This document shows positions 13,174-24,036 of a stretch of 64,000 nt of DNA, in pieces; position 1 is the stretch's first letter; every line of letters begins with the position of its first letter. The stretch lies in contig NC_079913.1 in NCBI RefSeq assembly GCF_024868665.1, forward strand, positions 13,553,836 through 13,617,835, given 5' to 3'. The stretch comes from Triplophysa rosa (lineage: Eukaryota > Chordata > Actinopteri > Cypriniformes > Nemacheilidae). Both the position numbers and the translations under genes were made by a program. The notes below the pieces were generated by a model, which ran no database searches, had not been told where the DNA came from, and saw nothing but the letters and a program-made list of their open reading frames with translations.

Positions 13174-13427
13174 AGTGATAGGTTACCCAAAAATCAATTA
13201 CTCACCCTCTTGTCATTTCAAACCTTCAAAAGACTTTCTTCCGCAGAAGTTGGTAACGAAACAGCACTGGCCCCCATTCATTTCTATTGTGTGGACACAA
13301 AACCAATGCAAGTGTATGGGGGCCAGTTAACAAAACTACTTCTTTTGGTTTCTGCGGAAGAAAGTTTGAAGTTATAAGAGGGTGAGTAAATAATGACAGA
13401 ATTTTTATTTTTGGGTGAACTATCACT
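13174..13427. mobile_element. TTAA-flanked foldback MITE, intact
   Basis: The terminal inverted repeats AGTGATAG and CTATCACT are flanked by TTAA on both sides (13170-13173 and 13428-13431). Subterminal GGTTACCCAAAAAT and ATTTTTGGGTGAAC segments also pair, as do internal CTTTCTTCCGCAGAA and TTCTGCGGAAGAAAG. The TTAA target suggests a piggyBac- or Kolobok-type mobiliser. Non-coding. Confidence 0.88.
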
Positions 13428-14821
13428 TTAAAGACAATTCCAAAAGAGAAAGTAAGCTGTTCCACAATTCCAATAGAGAAGTGAACAGTGAGCTTACAAT
13501 ACATCTTACAATATGGAAACCTTTTTATAATTGTAGAGAAATATTATATACACCATTCTAACATGGATTTAAAAAATCTTGGATAATTCTATAGAGTTCT
13601 ACTTTTCCAAATATGACTATAAAATAAATTTCGGTTTATAGCTATGAGCAACCTATTACCTGACACATCATACATTATTTTAATTATAACTAATTCATAG
13701 CTAATGATTTTGAAGTATGTAGTACTCAAGGGTTGATAATACAGGGTTGATAATACAGTACAAACCACTGAACAAACACTTTGATCATTAAACGGATGGT
13801 AAAATAATTAAAATGTGCTTTAATAAATGTTGAATTTAATAGCTAAGTTAATATTAATGAATACATTAGTTTTTAATGAAATAAAAATGTCATGGACATT
13901 TCAGATTATTTTTACTGTAAATTAACTTGAATCTGAGCTTGAAGCCTCTCTCACCTAAACCCATACTGAAAAAACAAGCATCACTATCCCAAGGGACACA
14001 TCTATATTTGAAGACGAAACATGGGAAGAATGATCTAATGCTTTCCTCTCTTCCTGACTCATAATCAGACTGTCAAATCATGTTTCCTGCCCTGTGCTCT
14101 CCGCCGCATAGACTGCACACTTCATCGGTGTGTGGGAATCAAAAAATAGCAAGTACAGTTGTGTTTACTGCAATGTGATTTAGCAAAGGCTGAGTAATAA
14201 TAATAACACCGCTTTAGTAATAATACTGTAGTAGTTGCAAAGCAAATCTCAATAGAGTTGTAAATGCAGTATATTGTAAGCTTTAGCTAAGGGGAAGATG
14301 TTGCATATTCTTTATGATTTCTAGATCATTCTAAATGTTTTACTTCATATTCTGAAAAAAACATATTGTATTATTTAACATATACAGTATACTGTATACA
14401 TATAAATTGTTAAGCAACCAGTCCCTCCTGTTCTGTTAAATCTGGAGTGCACCTGCTTTGGCTTGAATCAACTTGCACTGTGCCAAAACTGGCCAAATGA
14501 ATCCAAAAACCAAAGTCGAATGTCTTTTGTTGGCCAGGTTTAATTATTCCATTTGACCATTTAAGATAGTCAGTTTATTCATAGTCCAGGTTCTATTGGC
14601 GCACACACACAAAAAAATATTTCAGGTTTCTAGCAACATGAAAGCAAGGCGGATTATCATCTATGCTCTAAAATGGTTAAAATAGTTCTGATACACAGGC
14701 AAAAGTTTCCATTTCCTCACCATTTATTTCAATTGATGTCTGGGAGAAATCATTGAGATATTAAAGAGGAAGTTTCTTTGTTATGGGTTTGCAGTCTGCT
14801 GCAGTTGTACTGTGTATAACA

Positions 14822-15006
14822 GTTCCCTTTCTGTCGGTCTCTCGACATTGTGTTGAGCCGACAGATGGGGTTCGTCCCTGAGAACCAATCGCTTCCGACT
14901 TCTTAGAAAAGGCCAATGAAAATTGGCAAATGAAATTTGCATGCAGGACTCCGCCCCCGGATATCCGGGTATAAAAGGGAGACGGCATGCCTCATTCATT
15001 CACCTT
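14822..15006 (+). repeat. DIRS copy 1 left inverted terminal repeat
   Basis: Inverted counterpart of 20508-20717. It starts GTTCCCTTTCTGTCGG, has a terminal hairpin (CTGTCGG ... CCGACAG), and ends in the ATTCATTCACCTT motif that also opens the right repeat in reverse. Confidence 0.88.
14970..14977 (+). promoter_or_regulatory. TATA box in DIRS left ITR
   Basis: TATAAAAG sits inside the left ITR, about 220 bp before the first gag motif. The right ITR has the inverted copy, so each end could fire inward. A RNA polymerase II promoter here is inferred from position and sequence only. Confidence 0.45.
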
Positions 15007-15189
15007 TTGTTCTTCGGAGCCTTTGCTCATGATCAACAGACTTCGCTACAAGTAGCAACTACAAGACTGCCGGCTCTACGACGTGGAGCAGCGGACTGTC
15101 CCTTCCTGCGGCGACTTCCCCTGGGCGTCTCGGCGGTTCCAGAAGTGTTCAAGTTTTTTCTCTAAAAGAGCAAATTTCTCCAGCGTGGC

Positions 15190-16725
15190 ATGTCCCGCTG
15201 TTCTCGTGGGTGCAACACACTCATCGAGGAGGGGGACGGACATGATGTCTGCTTCCAGTACGCTGGGGCAGATGTTGTGGATACGTCCTGCCCGCACTGC
15301 GGGCGGTTGACGATCCAGACGTTGCGTCACGGGTGGCTGTGTTCCCACGGGACTCAGCCACCACCTCGTCTGCTTCCCGTTCCGTGACGGCAGGACTACG
15401 GCCCTGCCGCCCGCTACGGCGAGCAGCGAGGGTGATATGAGGATTACTGTGAGCGCTAATCCGTCAGCCACTGGCTCGCGAACCGTTCGCACCTCGTCTC
15501 GCTCGTCTGACCGTTCCCCATGAGACGGTCCCACCGTCTTGTTCCTCAACCACGTATCGGAAATGGTACGTGATGATGAGATGTCTGTTGCAGCATCGGA
15601 GGGTGACTTACTGGCATCAGACTCCGACGATTCCTTGAAGCTCCCTCCCTCGGGGGGTCGAGCTCATGAAGAAGCGGACGTCGAAATGTCAGCCATGCTT
15701 TCCCGGGCCGCCGGCATTGGGTTGCGGTGCACCGCACTGCCTCTCCCAAAGCTCGCAGCTGGATACACGGTACCTCGGGCTTGAAAGCGGCTCCAAGCCG
15801 CACTCGCCCCCAGTGCCGTGTTCCCCCGGAAGTGCATGAGGAACTTAGTGCGACCTGGAACGCCCCCTTTCGGTGCGTGTACGTCAACTAGTTCCATCGC
15901 TCTTTCTTCCCTCGATGGTGGGGCAGCCAGAGGATACGTCAATGACCCCCAGAGGCTCGACCTAGACTCCCGTCCAAAGCACGTAGGCTTTTCGGCATCT
16001 GAGGTGTCGAGAGCTTACTCTGCTGCGGGCCAAGCTGTCCCCTCTCTCCACACTATGGCCATCGTGCAGGTCCATCAGGCCAATGTGCGGAGAGAGCTCC
16101 ACGAGGGTAAGACCGACCCTGCGCTTATGCAGGAACTCCGCGCCGTCACCAACCTCGCTCTACGGGCGAGGTGATCGCGAGGGCCCTGGGTCGGGCAAAG
16201 TCCACACTTGTGGTCCAGGAGAGACATCTCTGGCTGAACCTTGCACAGATGAGTAACGCCGAGAAAGTCCGCTTTCTCGATGCACCCATCTCGCAAGGGG
16301 GGCTGTTTGGTGATACTGTCGAGCTGCAGTTCTCGACAGTAAAGGAGCAGACAGAGGATATCAAGTATATCCTCCCCAGCCACAACTCGACCGCCCTCTG
16401 GCCGCCGAGATCCCGTGCACCGTATGCTTCCCAGCAGCCCTGGTCCTCTTCGAGACATCGAAGAGGAGACCACCACCCTGTCAGCAGCCACGGCGGAAGC
16501 CAAAGTGGCCCTCATGGGAAGACCCCAGGGAGATCGAGAATACCTTCGGGCCCAACCCCAGCCATTCCATTGCTGGTGGTCGATCCGGGACGGTTCCTGC
16601 CCCGTCACAACAGCCCACTTCTAAGAGTTTTCTCTCTCTCTGGGCATTTATCACAGCCGCTCTCACCCTCTACACGACGGTGTTCGGCAACTCGACGTTG
16701 CGGCAAGACCCAATGTCGAGGATAA
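15190..16725 (+). pseudogene. DIRS gag-like region (broken), copy 1
   Basis: The N-terminal piece (15190-15387) has a cysteine pattern, CSRGC followed by VCFQY and CPHCG, characteristic of the start of fish DIRS Gag proteins. A later piece (16171-16440) carries RHLWLNLAQMSNAEKVRFLD and then DAPISQGGLFGD, a conserved Gag C-terminal block in DIRS elements. Between them the reading passes through several frames with stops around 15405, 15520 and 15780. Gag would bind the genomic RNA and form the particle. No single frame covers the domain, so it is a decayed copy. The antisense frames overlapping it are shadows. Confidence 0.8.
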
Positions 16726-17039
16726 TCATCAGCCTAAGCACTCTCATTCGATGGTGCGTTGTGCTACATCATCGCCAGGCAGGTAAAACTGCAGAGCCAA
16801 TCTCCTCTCCGGGGGCCCCCCCACGGCGAGGGATCCGCAATGCCAGCCATCGAACCACCCCCGGGAGGTCGATGAAGCAGAACGTACCCCTAGCCTCCCT
16901 GTCTCGGTCCCTGGGAGCCTGCCAAGAGCTTCCCAAACCGTCACGGTGACTACGGGATACGGTCCGACTCGGCTACGCGATCCAACTACCCAGACGCCCG
17001 CCCAAGTTTCGGGGCATCCTCTCAACCTCAGCAGAGGCA

Positions 17040-18410
17040 AGGATGCTCCCGTGCTTCGGGCCGAGGTTGCCACCCCTCTGGTGAGGAAGCGATTGTGCTC
17101 GTCCCTCTAGCCGAGATGTTCAACGGGTTTTACAGCCCGTACTTCATCGTTCTCAAAAAAGCGGAGGTCGCTAGTTCTGTGTACCCTGAACAGGCACCTA
17201 CTCAAGCTGCCGTTCAGGATTCTCACGCAGAAGCGCATCCTGGTATCTATCAGATGTCAAGATGGATTCATGGCAATCGACCTGAAGGACGCGTACTCTC
17301 ATGTCTCAATTCTCCCTCGTCATCGCTCGTTCCTACGGTTTGCTTTCGAGGGTCAGGCATATTAGTACAGAGTCCTCCCTTTCGGTCTGTCCCTGTCCCC
17401 ACGAGTCTTTACAAAGATCGTGGAAGCTGCCCTCACTCCCCTCAGGGAGAGAGGTGCGGGTACTAAACTATCTCGACGACTGGCTCATTTGACACACTCG
17501 CGAGATCTGTTATGTACACACAGGGACCTAGTGCTTCGGCAACTAGATCGATTGGGACCACAGGTCAACCGAGAAAAGAGCAAGCTCTTCTCTGTGCAGA
17601 GCATCCTCTTTTTTGGTATGGAACTCTACTCTGTCTCCATTACAGCGTGACTGACTCAGAAAGCGCTCAGTCAGTGTTGAACTGCCTGGAATATTTCAAG
17701 CAGCCAGCGTTCCCCCTGAAATTCAGAGGCTCCTGGGCACATGGCATCCTCGGCGGTGGTGATACCCCTCGGGTTGATGCACATGAGACTGCTCCAACAC
17801 TGGCTACAGAGTCGAGTTCCCTGGAGAGCGTGGCACACGAGCAGCAGGCGGATGGTGATTACACCTCTCTGCCGACACACCCTAACTTCTGGTCTTCAAT
17901 GACCTTTCTACGGATAGGGGTCCCTCTCGGGCAGGTCATGAGGCGCGTCGTGGTGACGACAGACGCCTCCCTGCAGGGTTGGGGTGCCGTGTGCAACGGG
18001 CACGCAGTGTCGGGGCGATGGACGGGACCCCGCCTGCGCAGGCATATCAACTGCCTAGAGTTGTTGGATGTGCTACTTGCACTGAAGGGGCTACAACCTC
18101 TCGTGCAGGCCAAGCACGTGCTGGTCCGGTGGACAGCACAACTGCCATAGCGTATATCAACCGCCAGGGTGGCGTTCGCTCACGGCAGCTAACACGACTT
18201 GCCCGACGCCTCCTCCTGTGGAGTCCGCAGGTGAGCAGATCCCTGCGAGCCACACATATTCCAGGCGACCTGAACCAGACAGCCGATGCGCTCTCTCATC
18301 AGTTGATGCCTCGCGGAGAGTGGCGACTCCACCCCCGCGCAGTCCAGCTCATTGGGTACAGTTCGGGCGGGCTCAGGGAGACCTGTTCGCCTCCCTGGAC
18401 ACCACCCATT
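17040..18410 (+). pseudogene. DIRS reverse transcriptase-RNase H (broken), copy 1
   Basis: The RT starts near YSPYFIVLKKAE (about 17122) and continues in shifted frames through an MAIDLKDAYSHVSILPR block (about 17270-17318), FGLSLSPRVFTK and the catalytic-type YLDDWLI (near 17470). RNase H follows at 17940-18140 with TTDASLQGWGAVCNGHAVSG and INCLELLDVLLAL. At least four frame changes are needed to read it. The family copies RNA into a circular DNA intermediate. The motif order RT then RNase H then recombinase, together with the ITR/ICR layout, excludes Ty3/gypsy and LINE alternatives. Confidence 0.88.
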
Positions 18411-18699
18411 GACCGCTAGGGTACTCCCATCCGAGGCCCCCCTCGGCACGGATGCTCTAGCGCACAGCTGGCCGTGGGACAAGCGGAAGTACGCCTTCCC
18501 CCCAGTGAGCCTCATTGCACAGACTCTGTGCAAGGTCAGGGAAGAGGAGCATCAATTGTACTAATTGCGCCATACTGGCCCAACCGGACTTGGTTCTCGG
18601 AGCTATTGCTCTTGAAGACAGCTCCCCCCGGCCGATTCCCCTGACGAAGGACCTGCTTTCCCAGGGGAAGGGCACTTTATGGCATACCAGGCCAGATCT

Positions 18700-19661
18700 C
18701 TGGAACCTCCATGTCTGGCCCCTGGACGAGATGAGGAGATCCTGAGTGGCCTAACCCCTGCGGAGGTTAGGACCATCACTCAGGCTAGGGCCCTGGCCAC
18801 TAGGCGGCTATACGCATGTAAGTGGTGCCTCTTCTCATCCTGGTGCTCTTTTCGAAGAGAAGACCCGCGGAGTTGCTCGATTGGGAACGTGCTGTCCTTC
18901 CAGAGACTCAAGAGTAATCACTCCCCTTCCACACTGAATGTGTATGCAGCCGCTATTGCCGCTCATCACGACCCAGTTGCTGGTAAGTCTCTAGGACAGC
19001 ACAACCTGATCAATTGGTTCCTAAGGGGTGCAGGAAGGCACTGCCTCACCCGCGCTCCATACCCTCTTGCGACCTTGATGCGGTCCTGGAGCCCCTCGGA
19101 GATGCCGCTCTTTCTCACCTCATGATGAAGACGGCTCTCCGGATGGCGCTCAAGAGGGTAGCGGACCTAAAAGCCTTCTCCGTGTCCACAGATTGCCTAG
19201 ACCTCGGGCCCAAAGTTCCCACCACTCCCCCTACACCAGGTGGTGAACTTACAGGCGATCCCCACCGGGGAGGAAGACCCAACCCCATCCATGTTGTGTC
19301 CAGTACGCGCATTGCGCCTCTGCTTGGACAGCACGTAGAGCCACAGGAGCTCTGAGCAGCTCTTTGTCTGTTTTGGAGATCAGCAGGGAGGGCTGTCTCA
19401 AACAGAGATTGGCGCACTGGATCATGGATGCCATCACTACGGCGTACCTGTCCTAAGATCGCCCGCGCCCACTGGGTGAGAGCTCTCTCCACACGGAGTA
19501 CAGCCTCCTCGTGGGCACTGGCTCGAGGTGCCTCTCTGGCAGACATCTGCAGAGCTGAGGGTTGGGCTACACCCATCACCTTCGTGAGGTCCTACAGCCT
19601 CCGCATAAAACCGGTATCAGCTCGTGTCTTGCAGGCATCAGGCAAGACTGGCGGCCGGTAG
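18700..19661 (+). pseudogene. DIRS tyrosine recombinase (broken), copy 1
   Basis: The N-terminal core-binding domain is readable at 18715-19060 (ATRRLYACKWCLFSSWC, STLNVYAAAIAAHHDPVAGK). The catalytic domain continues in other frames, and the last part at 19428-19661 reads VRALSTRSTASSWALARG, then ICRAEGWATPITFVRSYSL. In related fish elements the HxxR box reads H-S-T-R; here the histidine position is leucine (L-S-T-R). The likely catalytic tyrosine in SYSL is present. This enzyme would integrate the circular cDNA. Frameshifts and the lost histidine make it inactive. A Crypton origin is unlikely because RT is adjacent. Confidence 0.85.
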
Positions 19662-20334
19662 AGTGTACGCCTATGACAGTACCTTCCCCCCTTTCTCCTA
19701 AGTGAGTCAGCGTACTAAACTAGCCTCCCTTCTTCCCCCACTGGGTGAAGAACAGGCGCTCAATCCATCACTAAGCAAGCACCTCCTGGGGGCGGGCTGG
19801 GCAGAGCAGCCCTGCCCCTTAGGCCGGGTACCAACTGAGTTATCCACAACATAGCTCTAACCGGACGTAGTGCTACCGGATGTTGTAACCCCCCAGCAGG
19901 GCAGTTCCGTCTGATGTATCCTCATGATTGGTTCCCACCTTGGTAACCCATGACCTTCCCTAGGTGGACCTTCTCCTCGCGGTTAACTCCTTCAGTCCAC
20001 ACATTCTTCCCATAAGTTCCCATGTTGGTATCTCCACTAAACTCCTCCCTCAGGTAGGAAGTGGTCTCTGTAGTGCATCCCCCGCTTGAGGAAGTAGCGC
20101 TTACCCAGTGGCCTTATGGTACCAGGCGGCTTCTCACTGTTAGAGAAACAAGGCCGCCACCTGTGAGGCCGAAGGCAGGGGTCTTCCCACCTTTCAAGTA
20201 AAGCTCTGAGACCCCCTACCTACCCACTGGTAGGTTACAATTTTGCGGTAGCGCTCACGGCTGACACGCCCAGGCCAGTCACCGTCGCTTCACTAGAGAT
20301 TGTGACAGGGCACAGTGTTGTGGCGTTTTCCATA

Positions 20335-20445
20335 GGAACCCCATCTGTCGGCTCGACACAACGTCGAGAGACCGACAGAAAGGGAACGTCTTGGTTACGG
20401 ATGTAACCTCAGTTCCCTGATGGAGGGAACGAGACGTTGTGTCCT
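20335..20445 (+). repeat. DIRS internal complementary region, copy 1
   Basis: The first half (about 20338-20386) is the reverse complement of the outer left end (14822-14875). The second half (about 20387-20442) is the reverse complement of the outer right end (20663-20717). They meet at GGGAACGTCTTGG, the sequence expected where the two ends are joined in a circle. This is the diagnostic ICR of DIRS elements. Confidence 0.92.
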
Positions 20446-20507
20446 TCTTGCCACAACACGTGCTGCCCACTGCAGCAGTCGTGAGAGGTCTCAGGCTCCT
20501 CAGAACT

Positions 20508-20717
20508 AAGGTGAATGAATGAGGCACGCTGTCTCCCTTTTATACCCGGCTATCCGGGGGCGGAGTCCGGCATGCAAATTTCATTCGCCAATTTCATTGG
20601 CCTTTTCTAAGAAGTCGGAAGCGATTGGTTCTCAGGGACGAACCCCATGTGTCGGCTTGACACAACGTCTTGTTCCCTCCATCAGGGAACTGAGGTTACA
20701 TCCGTAACCAAGACGTT
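20508..20717 (-). repeat. DIRS copy 1 right inverted terminal repeat
   Basis: Reverse complement of the left ITR, extended at its outer end by two short palindromes: GTTCCCTCCATCAGGGAAC at 20672-20690 and GGTTACATCCGTAACC at 20694-20709. The inverted TATA motif (CTTTTATA) lies near 20536. Confidence 0.88.
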
Positions 20718-21424
20718 AAGTGTTTTCTGTGTTCCGAGTGTGTTAATGAAAGGTATTGTATGTGTATTAGTTTACTTCGCTGTTTATATATGCATATGTA
20801 CTGTACTGTATGTAAAAGATCAACATACGGTAGTATGTGCATTCGTGTGTAAAGAAAACAACAACTTGATGTATTCCTGTGTCGGTCAGAATTCTTAATG
20901 TAATTCCTGTACGTCACAGGTCTTTAAATAACAGCACCCGATCTTGCTTTGATGAGAAGGCTTTATTTTTCTTCTTCACAATCTTCCAGTTTTCCTTCTT
21001 TTGGCCCTGGCGGCTTGCCGTATTCATCCATTACCATAGTGCTGATGTCCACACTTCTGTCTGCTCATTATCGATGCAGCTCAGCACCTTCATGCATCAT
21101 GTGTCATCATTCAGGTCAAGGGCTCGACCCCCATCCATCTACCCCTGAGTCGACCTTCCAGTGCTTGTAGATCTCTTTTTATTTCCCTTTTACACAAAAC
21201 TAAACAAATATGCAAAACGAACATTTGCATAGTTTCAAAATTAATTTCAGTGAAAATACCTTATGGGACAAAAAGCTGCCATATCATTAAGGTATAAACA
21301 CAAAAGCAGGATTCTAAGATTGTGCTTGTTCAATGCCGGTCCTTGAGGTCCAATGTCATGCAGAGTTTAAATACAATCTAATTCAATACCCACCTGAACA
21401 GTCTGTCAATTGAACTAATTTTGG

Positions 21425-21650
21425 CTAATTCATAGCAATTCGTACGACCTCATTCGTACAGTTTAGTACGATTTGCTTTCGCACCAGTGACGTTAGGTTT
21501 AAGGGCAGGGTTAGGGGTGGGGCTTCAGTATTGCTTTTTTCTAGTTATCGTACGTTTATGTACGATTCACAACATGCAAATTCATATGAATTAGCCACAT
21601 CGTAAAATAGTTATGAATTCCTGTGAGATTAGGTTGGACAATTTGTAGAA
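21425..21650. mobile_element. CGTACG-rich foldback MITE
   Basis: The left side has GGCTAATTCATAGCAATTCG and the right side has the opposed GAATTAGCCACATCGTAAAA. Internally there are repeated (A/T)CGTAC motifs around a GGGTTAGGGGTGGGG core. This architecture recurs in cyprinid genomes. Exact boundaries and TSD are unclear. Confidence 0.6.
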
Positions 21651-22350
21651 TTTACAGACAGGTACACAATGCAGTAGTGTTCTTAGGTGGTCAAGGTTTG
21701 GCTGTTTAACACTATACTGTGTTGTTTATAAACCGCCAATACTTCAGACTGAACATTGAACACTTTAAATGCTGATTATAAAATGTACATTTCATAAAAA
21801 CTGATGTTAGACAATGTTGATATTCCAAAAGCAAATGTGCACTAAAATAAATAATTTTCTCCATTTGTGAATTCACATCCAACAAATTTCCCTCAGGCAT
21901 GGGTGGTAAATCAATTCACTTTGAGTGAGCCTAGTTCAAGTCAATATCTGTCACCCTTGGGTCATTGCTTTAAAAAATTATCTTTTCTCTTGATAAAATT
22001 AATGATGTTCAAAAGTAATCTATGAATTTCTTATTATGTCAGCACTTTTTACCCATAACCCCTTAAAGAAATCACTCTGGATCTGAGGTTGGATGGCATC
22101 ATAATTTCTTTGATAATATTCGTTCTTAATCTCATGACCTGTGGCCATCTTTCTTTGTCTCTTCTTATTTTCAAGCTCATTCGCTGTGTTTTCTGTTCTT
22201 TCTTCGTTCTAATACCACACTAAATGTGTAGATGTAGTCTCTTCATTGCGCAAAGGAGTAATTTGAGCTGCAGTGAGGAGAGATTGCTCAGGGCTGATTG
22301 TTAAATACTGTATCTGGATACACAAGCTTTATATTTACATGAAATGTATG

Positions 22351-22458
22351 CATTTGGCAGACTGTTAGTGTAACTTAAAGTACATTCAGGTTTACATTTT
22401 ATTTGTGCATTTAACGAAAATGTCTCCCATGACCTTGCCATTGCTAGTGCCATGCTTC
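22351..22458 (-). mobile_element. Decayed tRNA-derived SINE fragment
   Basis: CATTTGGCAGAC at the left and ATGACCTTGCCATTGCTAGT near 22430 match the SINE family at 2862 and 4416 in the same minus orientation, with much divergence and an internal deletion. Confidence 0.6.
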
Positions 22459-22480
22459 ATGCACCATTTAAATGGTGCTT

Positions 22481-22857
22481 TAATGAGATTTTTCTGTATT
22501 TAATTTACAATTTAGCATTAAAGACTGTAAAGAGAACTTCATTCAATTTTTGTGTATTTCCTACCTGTTAAACACGATAGCTCTCAATTATACTGTTGAA
22601 TGGCTATAATTAATTTAAAATTTTAAAATTTTATAAAATTAATAGAGTTGCAGTACCAGAATGTTGGCTTTCATTCATAAAATGATGCTGGTAACTAAAT
22701 CTGTTGTTTCTACATTAACTTGAAGATCAAATGTGAAATCATTATGACGTAAAAGTATATTTAAAAACATTAATGTTATGTGCGATTAATCGTGATTAAT
22801 CACAGAAAAAAATGTGTGATTAATCAGATAAAAAAATTTAATCGATTGACAGCACTA
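22481..22857. mobile_element. 5'-truncated hAT-type fragment
   Basis: Homologous to the right-hand part (about 8332-8701) of the 967-bp element at 7735-8701, including the GATTAATCGTGATTAATCAC block and the terminus TTGACAGCACTA. The left half is missing and abuts the SINE fragment. Confidence 0.85.
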
Positions 22858-23119
22858 GTTTTAATTCATATTCAAAATTTGATCGAAGCACATGTTGAGA
22901 CACTTTTGAAATCTTCTCTAAAGCATGTTGGAAGTCACATGTGACATTAGTGTGGCTTTTTTCATCATGTGAAACATCCTCTGGAAAAAGCTAATAAACA
23001 ACATCACAGCTGATCATTAAACCTTTGGACACAAATCCAAAAGAAAGTTAAATTCAAGGCAGTTGAAAGTTTATAAAGGCATTTAATTAGACAGTTATTG
23101 TCAAAACTACTCTAGCACG

Positions 23120-23468
23120 TTGTGTGGTATTACACAGCAGATGAGCTGCTATGACACGTCAGAGGAGATCTGGCCCTCTCAGCTGAGCCTGGTTTCTCCC
23201 GAGGTTTTTTTTTCTCCATTATTCATCATTGGAGTTTGGGTTCCTTGCCACAGCAGAGCAGTGCAGTGTTGGCTTGCTCACCGGGAGACTGCATTTATTT
23301 ATTTATTAGATATTATTTATTATAATGATCTTGCTTGGTCTATAAACACCATGCACTGTGCTGTGTTTTACCTTTCTGTGTTTTTCTTATTTGCTCCTGT
23401 AAAGCTGCTTTGGAACAATGCACATTGTGAAAAGCGCTATATAAATAAAATTGAATTGAATTGAATGA
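23120..23468 (+). mobile_element. LINE 3' end fragment (L2/Rex-like tail)
   Basis: The segment includes GAGCCTGGTTTCTCCCGAGG, and further on GTAAAGCTGCTTTGGAACAA, then AAAAGCGCTATATAAATAAA, and ends in an ATTGA microsatellite-like tail. These are recurrent 3' UTR features of fish non-LTR elements. The open frame over it (23120-23464) is repeat-derived, not a gene. No RT domain is present. Confidence 0.65.
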
Positions 23469-23695
23469 GCTCATGCATTTGTCGCGCTGTTAGAAACGCC
23501 TTCCAAACCCCCAAAAGTATAATAATTCACGTTTTTGCAGTGTGCCCAGAGTGCAGTTGTAGCTCTAGTCATACAAATTGTGGGTGGATAAGGGATTGTT
23601 AAAAAAAAGCTCTTTCTTTCCACTGGTGCTTGTGCTGATTCTGTGACAATGCGGGGGCAGAAGAGCAGCGGGGAGTCACATACCAGCAGAAGCGC

Positions 23696-23780
23696 GCACA
23701 CACACACACACGCACGCACACGCACACACACACACGCACACACACACACGCACACACGCACGCACACGCACACACACATA
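23696..23780. repeat. (CA)n / (CGCA)n microsatellite
   Basis: An imperfect CA tract interrupted by CG dinucleotides. It generates cysteine/valine-rich artefactual frames on the minus strand. Confidence 0.97.
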
Positions 23781-24036
23781 CGGTTAGAACTACAGGAATA
23801 CTGAACATCTTCCACATTCTCAATAAAGTTTGCCACTGTCAATGGTATGCCACTGGTAGTTGGATTATTTTGCAAATAACAACAATTTAATAATTATTTT
23901 TGCAAATAACAAACACATTATTATTAACATAATATTATTTATTATATATTAATAATATTATTATTTACCCAATTTTTCCTTAGAGTAGACTCATGTATTT
24001 TTCCCTATAACAGAGGTAAATTTGTCATGGCTCTGC

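Larger units (their letters stand above)
8710..14821. other. Non-coding interval with scattered MITEs
   Basis: No exon or RNA gene is recognisable between the hAT element and DIRS copy 1. The listed repeats (8728-8826, 10693-10755, 11419-11481, 11548-11892, 12688-12918, 13174-13427) are the only structure seen. A short segment near 10440-10490 (GAATTAGCTACCTTGTAAAA) matches the end of the CGTACG-rich MITE at 21425-21650. Confidence 0.6.
14822..20717 (+). mobile_element. DIRS-like tyrosine-recombinase retroelement, copy 1
   Basis: This 5.9 kb element has inverted terminal repeats (left to about 15006, right from about 20508), a gag region, RT-RNase H, a tyrosine recombinase, and an internal complementary region just before the right repeat. 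Both boundaries carry the trinucleotide GTT (14822-14824 and 20715-20717) and there is no TSD, as expected for recombinase-mediated integration of a circle. Its GC-rich composition contrasts with the AT-rich flanks. Every coding region is broken by frameshifts or stops, so this copy cannot move by itself. It belongs to the subfamily with CGAGCCGACAGATGGGG termini, shared with copy 3. I see no methyltransferase domain, which some DIRS elements carry. Confidence 0.93.
20718..23119. other. Non-coding interval with old repeat fragments
   Basis: No gene is recognisable. It holds an eroded MITE fragment near 21331-21400 (GCCGGTCCTTGAGGTCC and GCAGAGTTTAAAT resemble the 5114-5306 element), plus the CGTACG-rich MITE, SINE fragment and hAT fragment listed separately. 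Confidence 0.6.

Noticed and set aside
15076..15549. 157-codon minus frame in DIRS copy 1
   Set aside because: Antisense shadow of the GC-rich gag region; similar shadows occur in copies 2 and 3 at equivalent places.
23471..23875. Cysteine/valine-rich minus frames
   Set aside because: Translation artefact of the CA/CGCA microsatellite.
24022..24036. A stray 15-bp LTR start as an independent mini-element
   Set aside because: It is explained as the cut-off 5' end of the solo LTR that resumes at 26295, given the TCTGC duplication.
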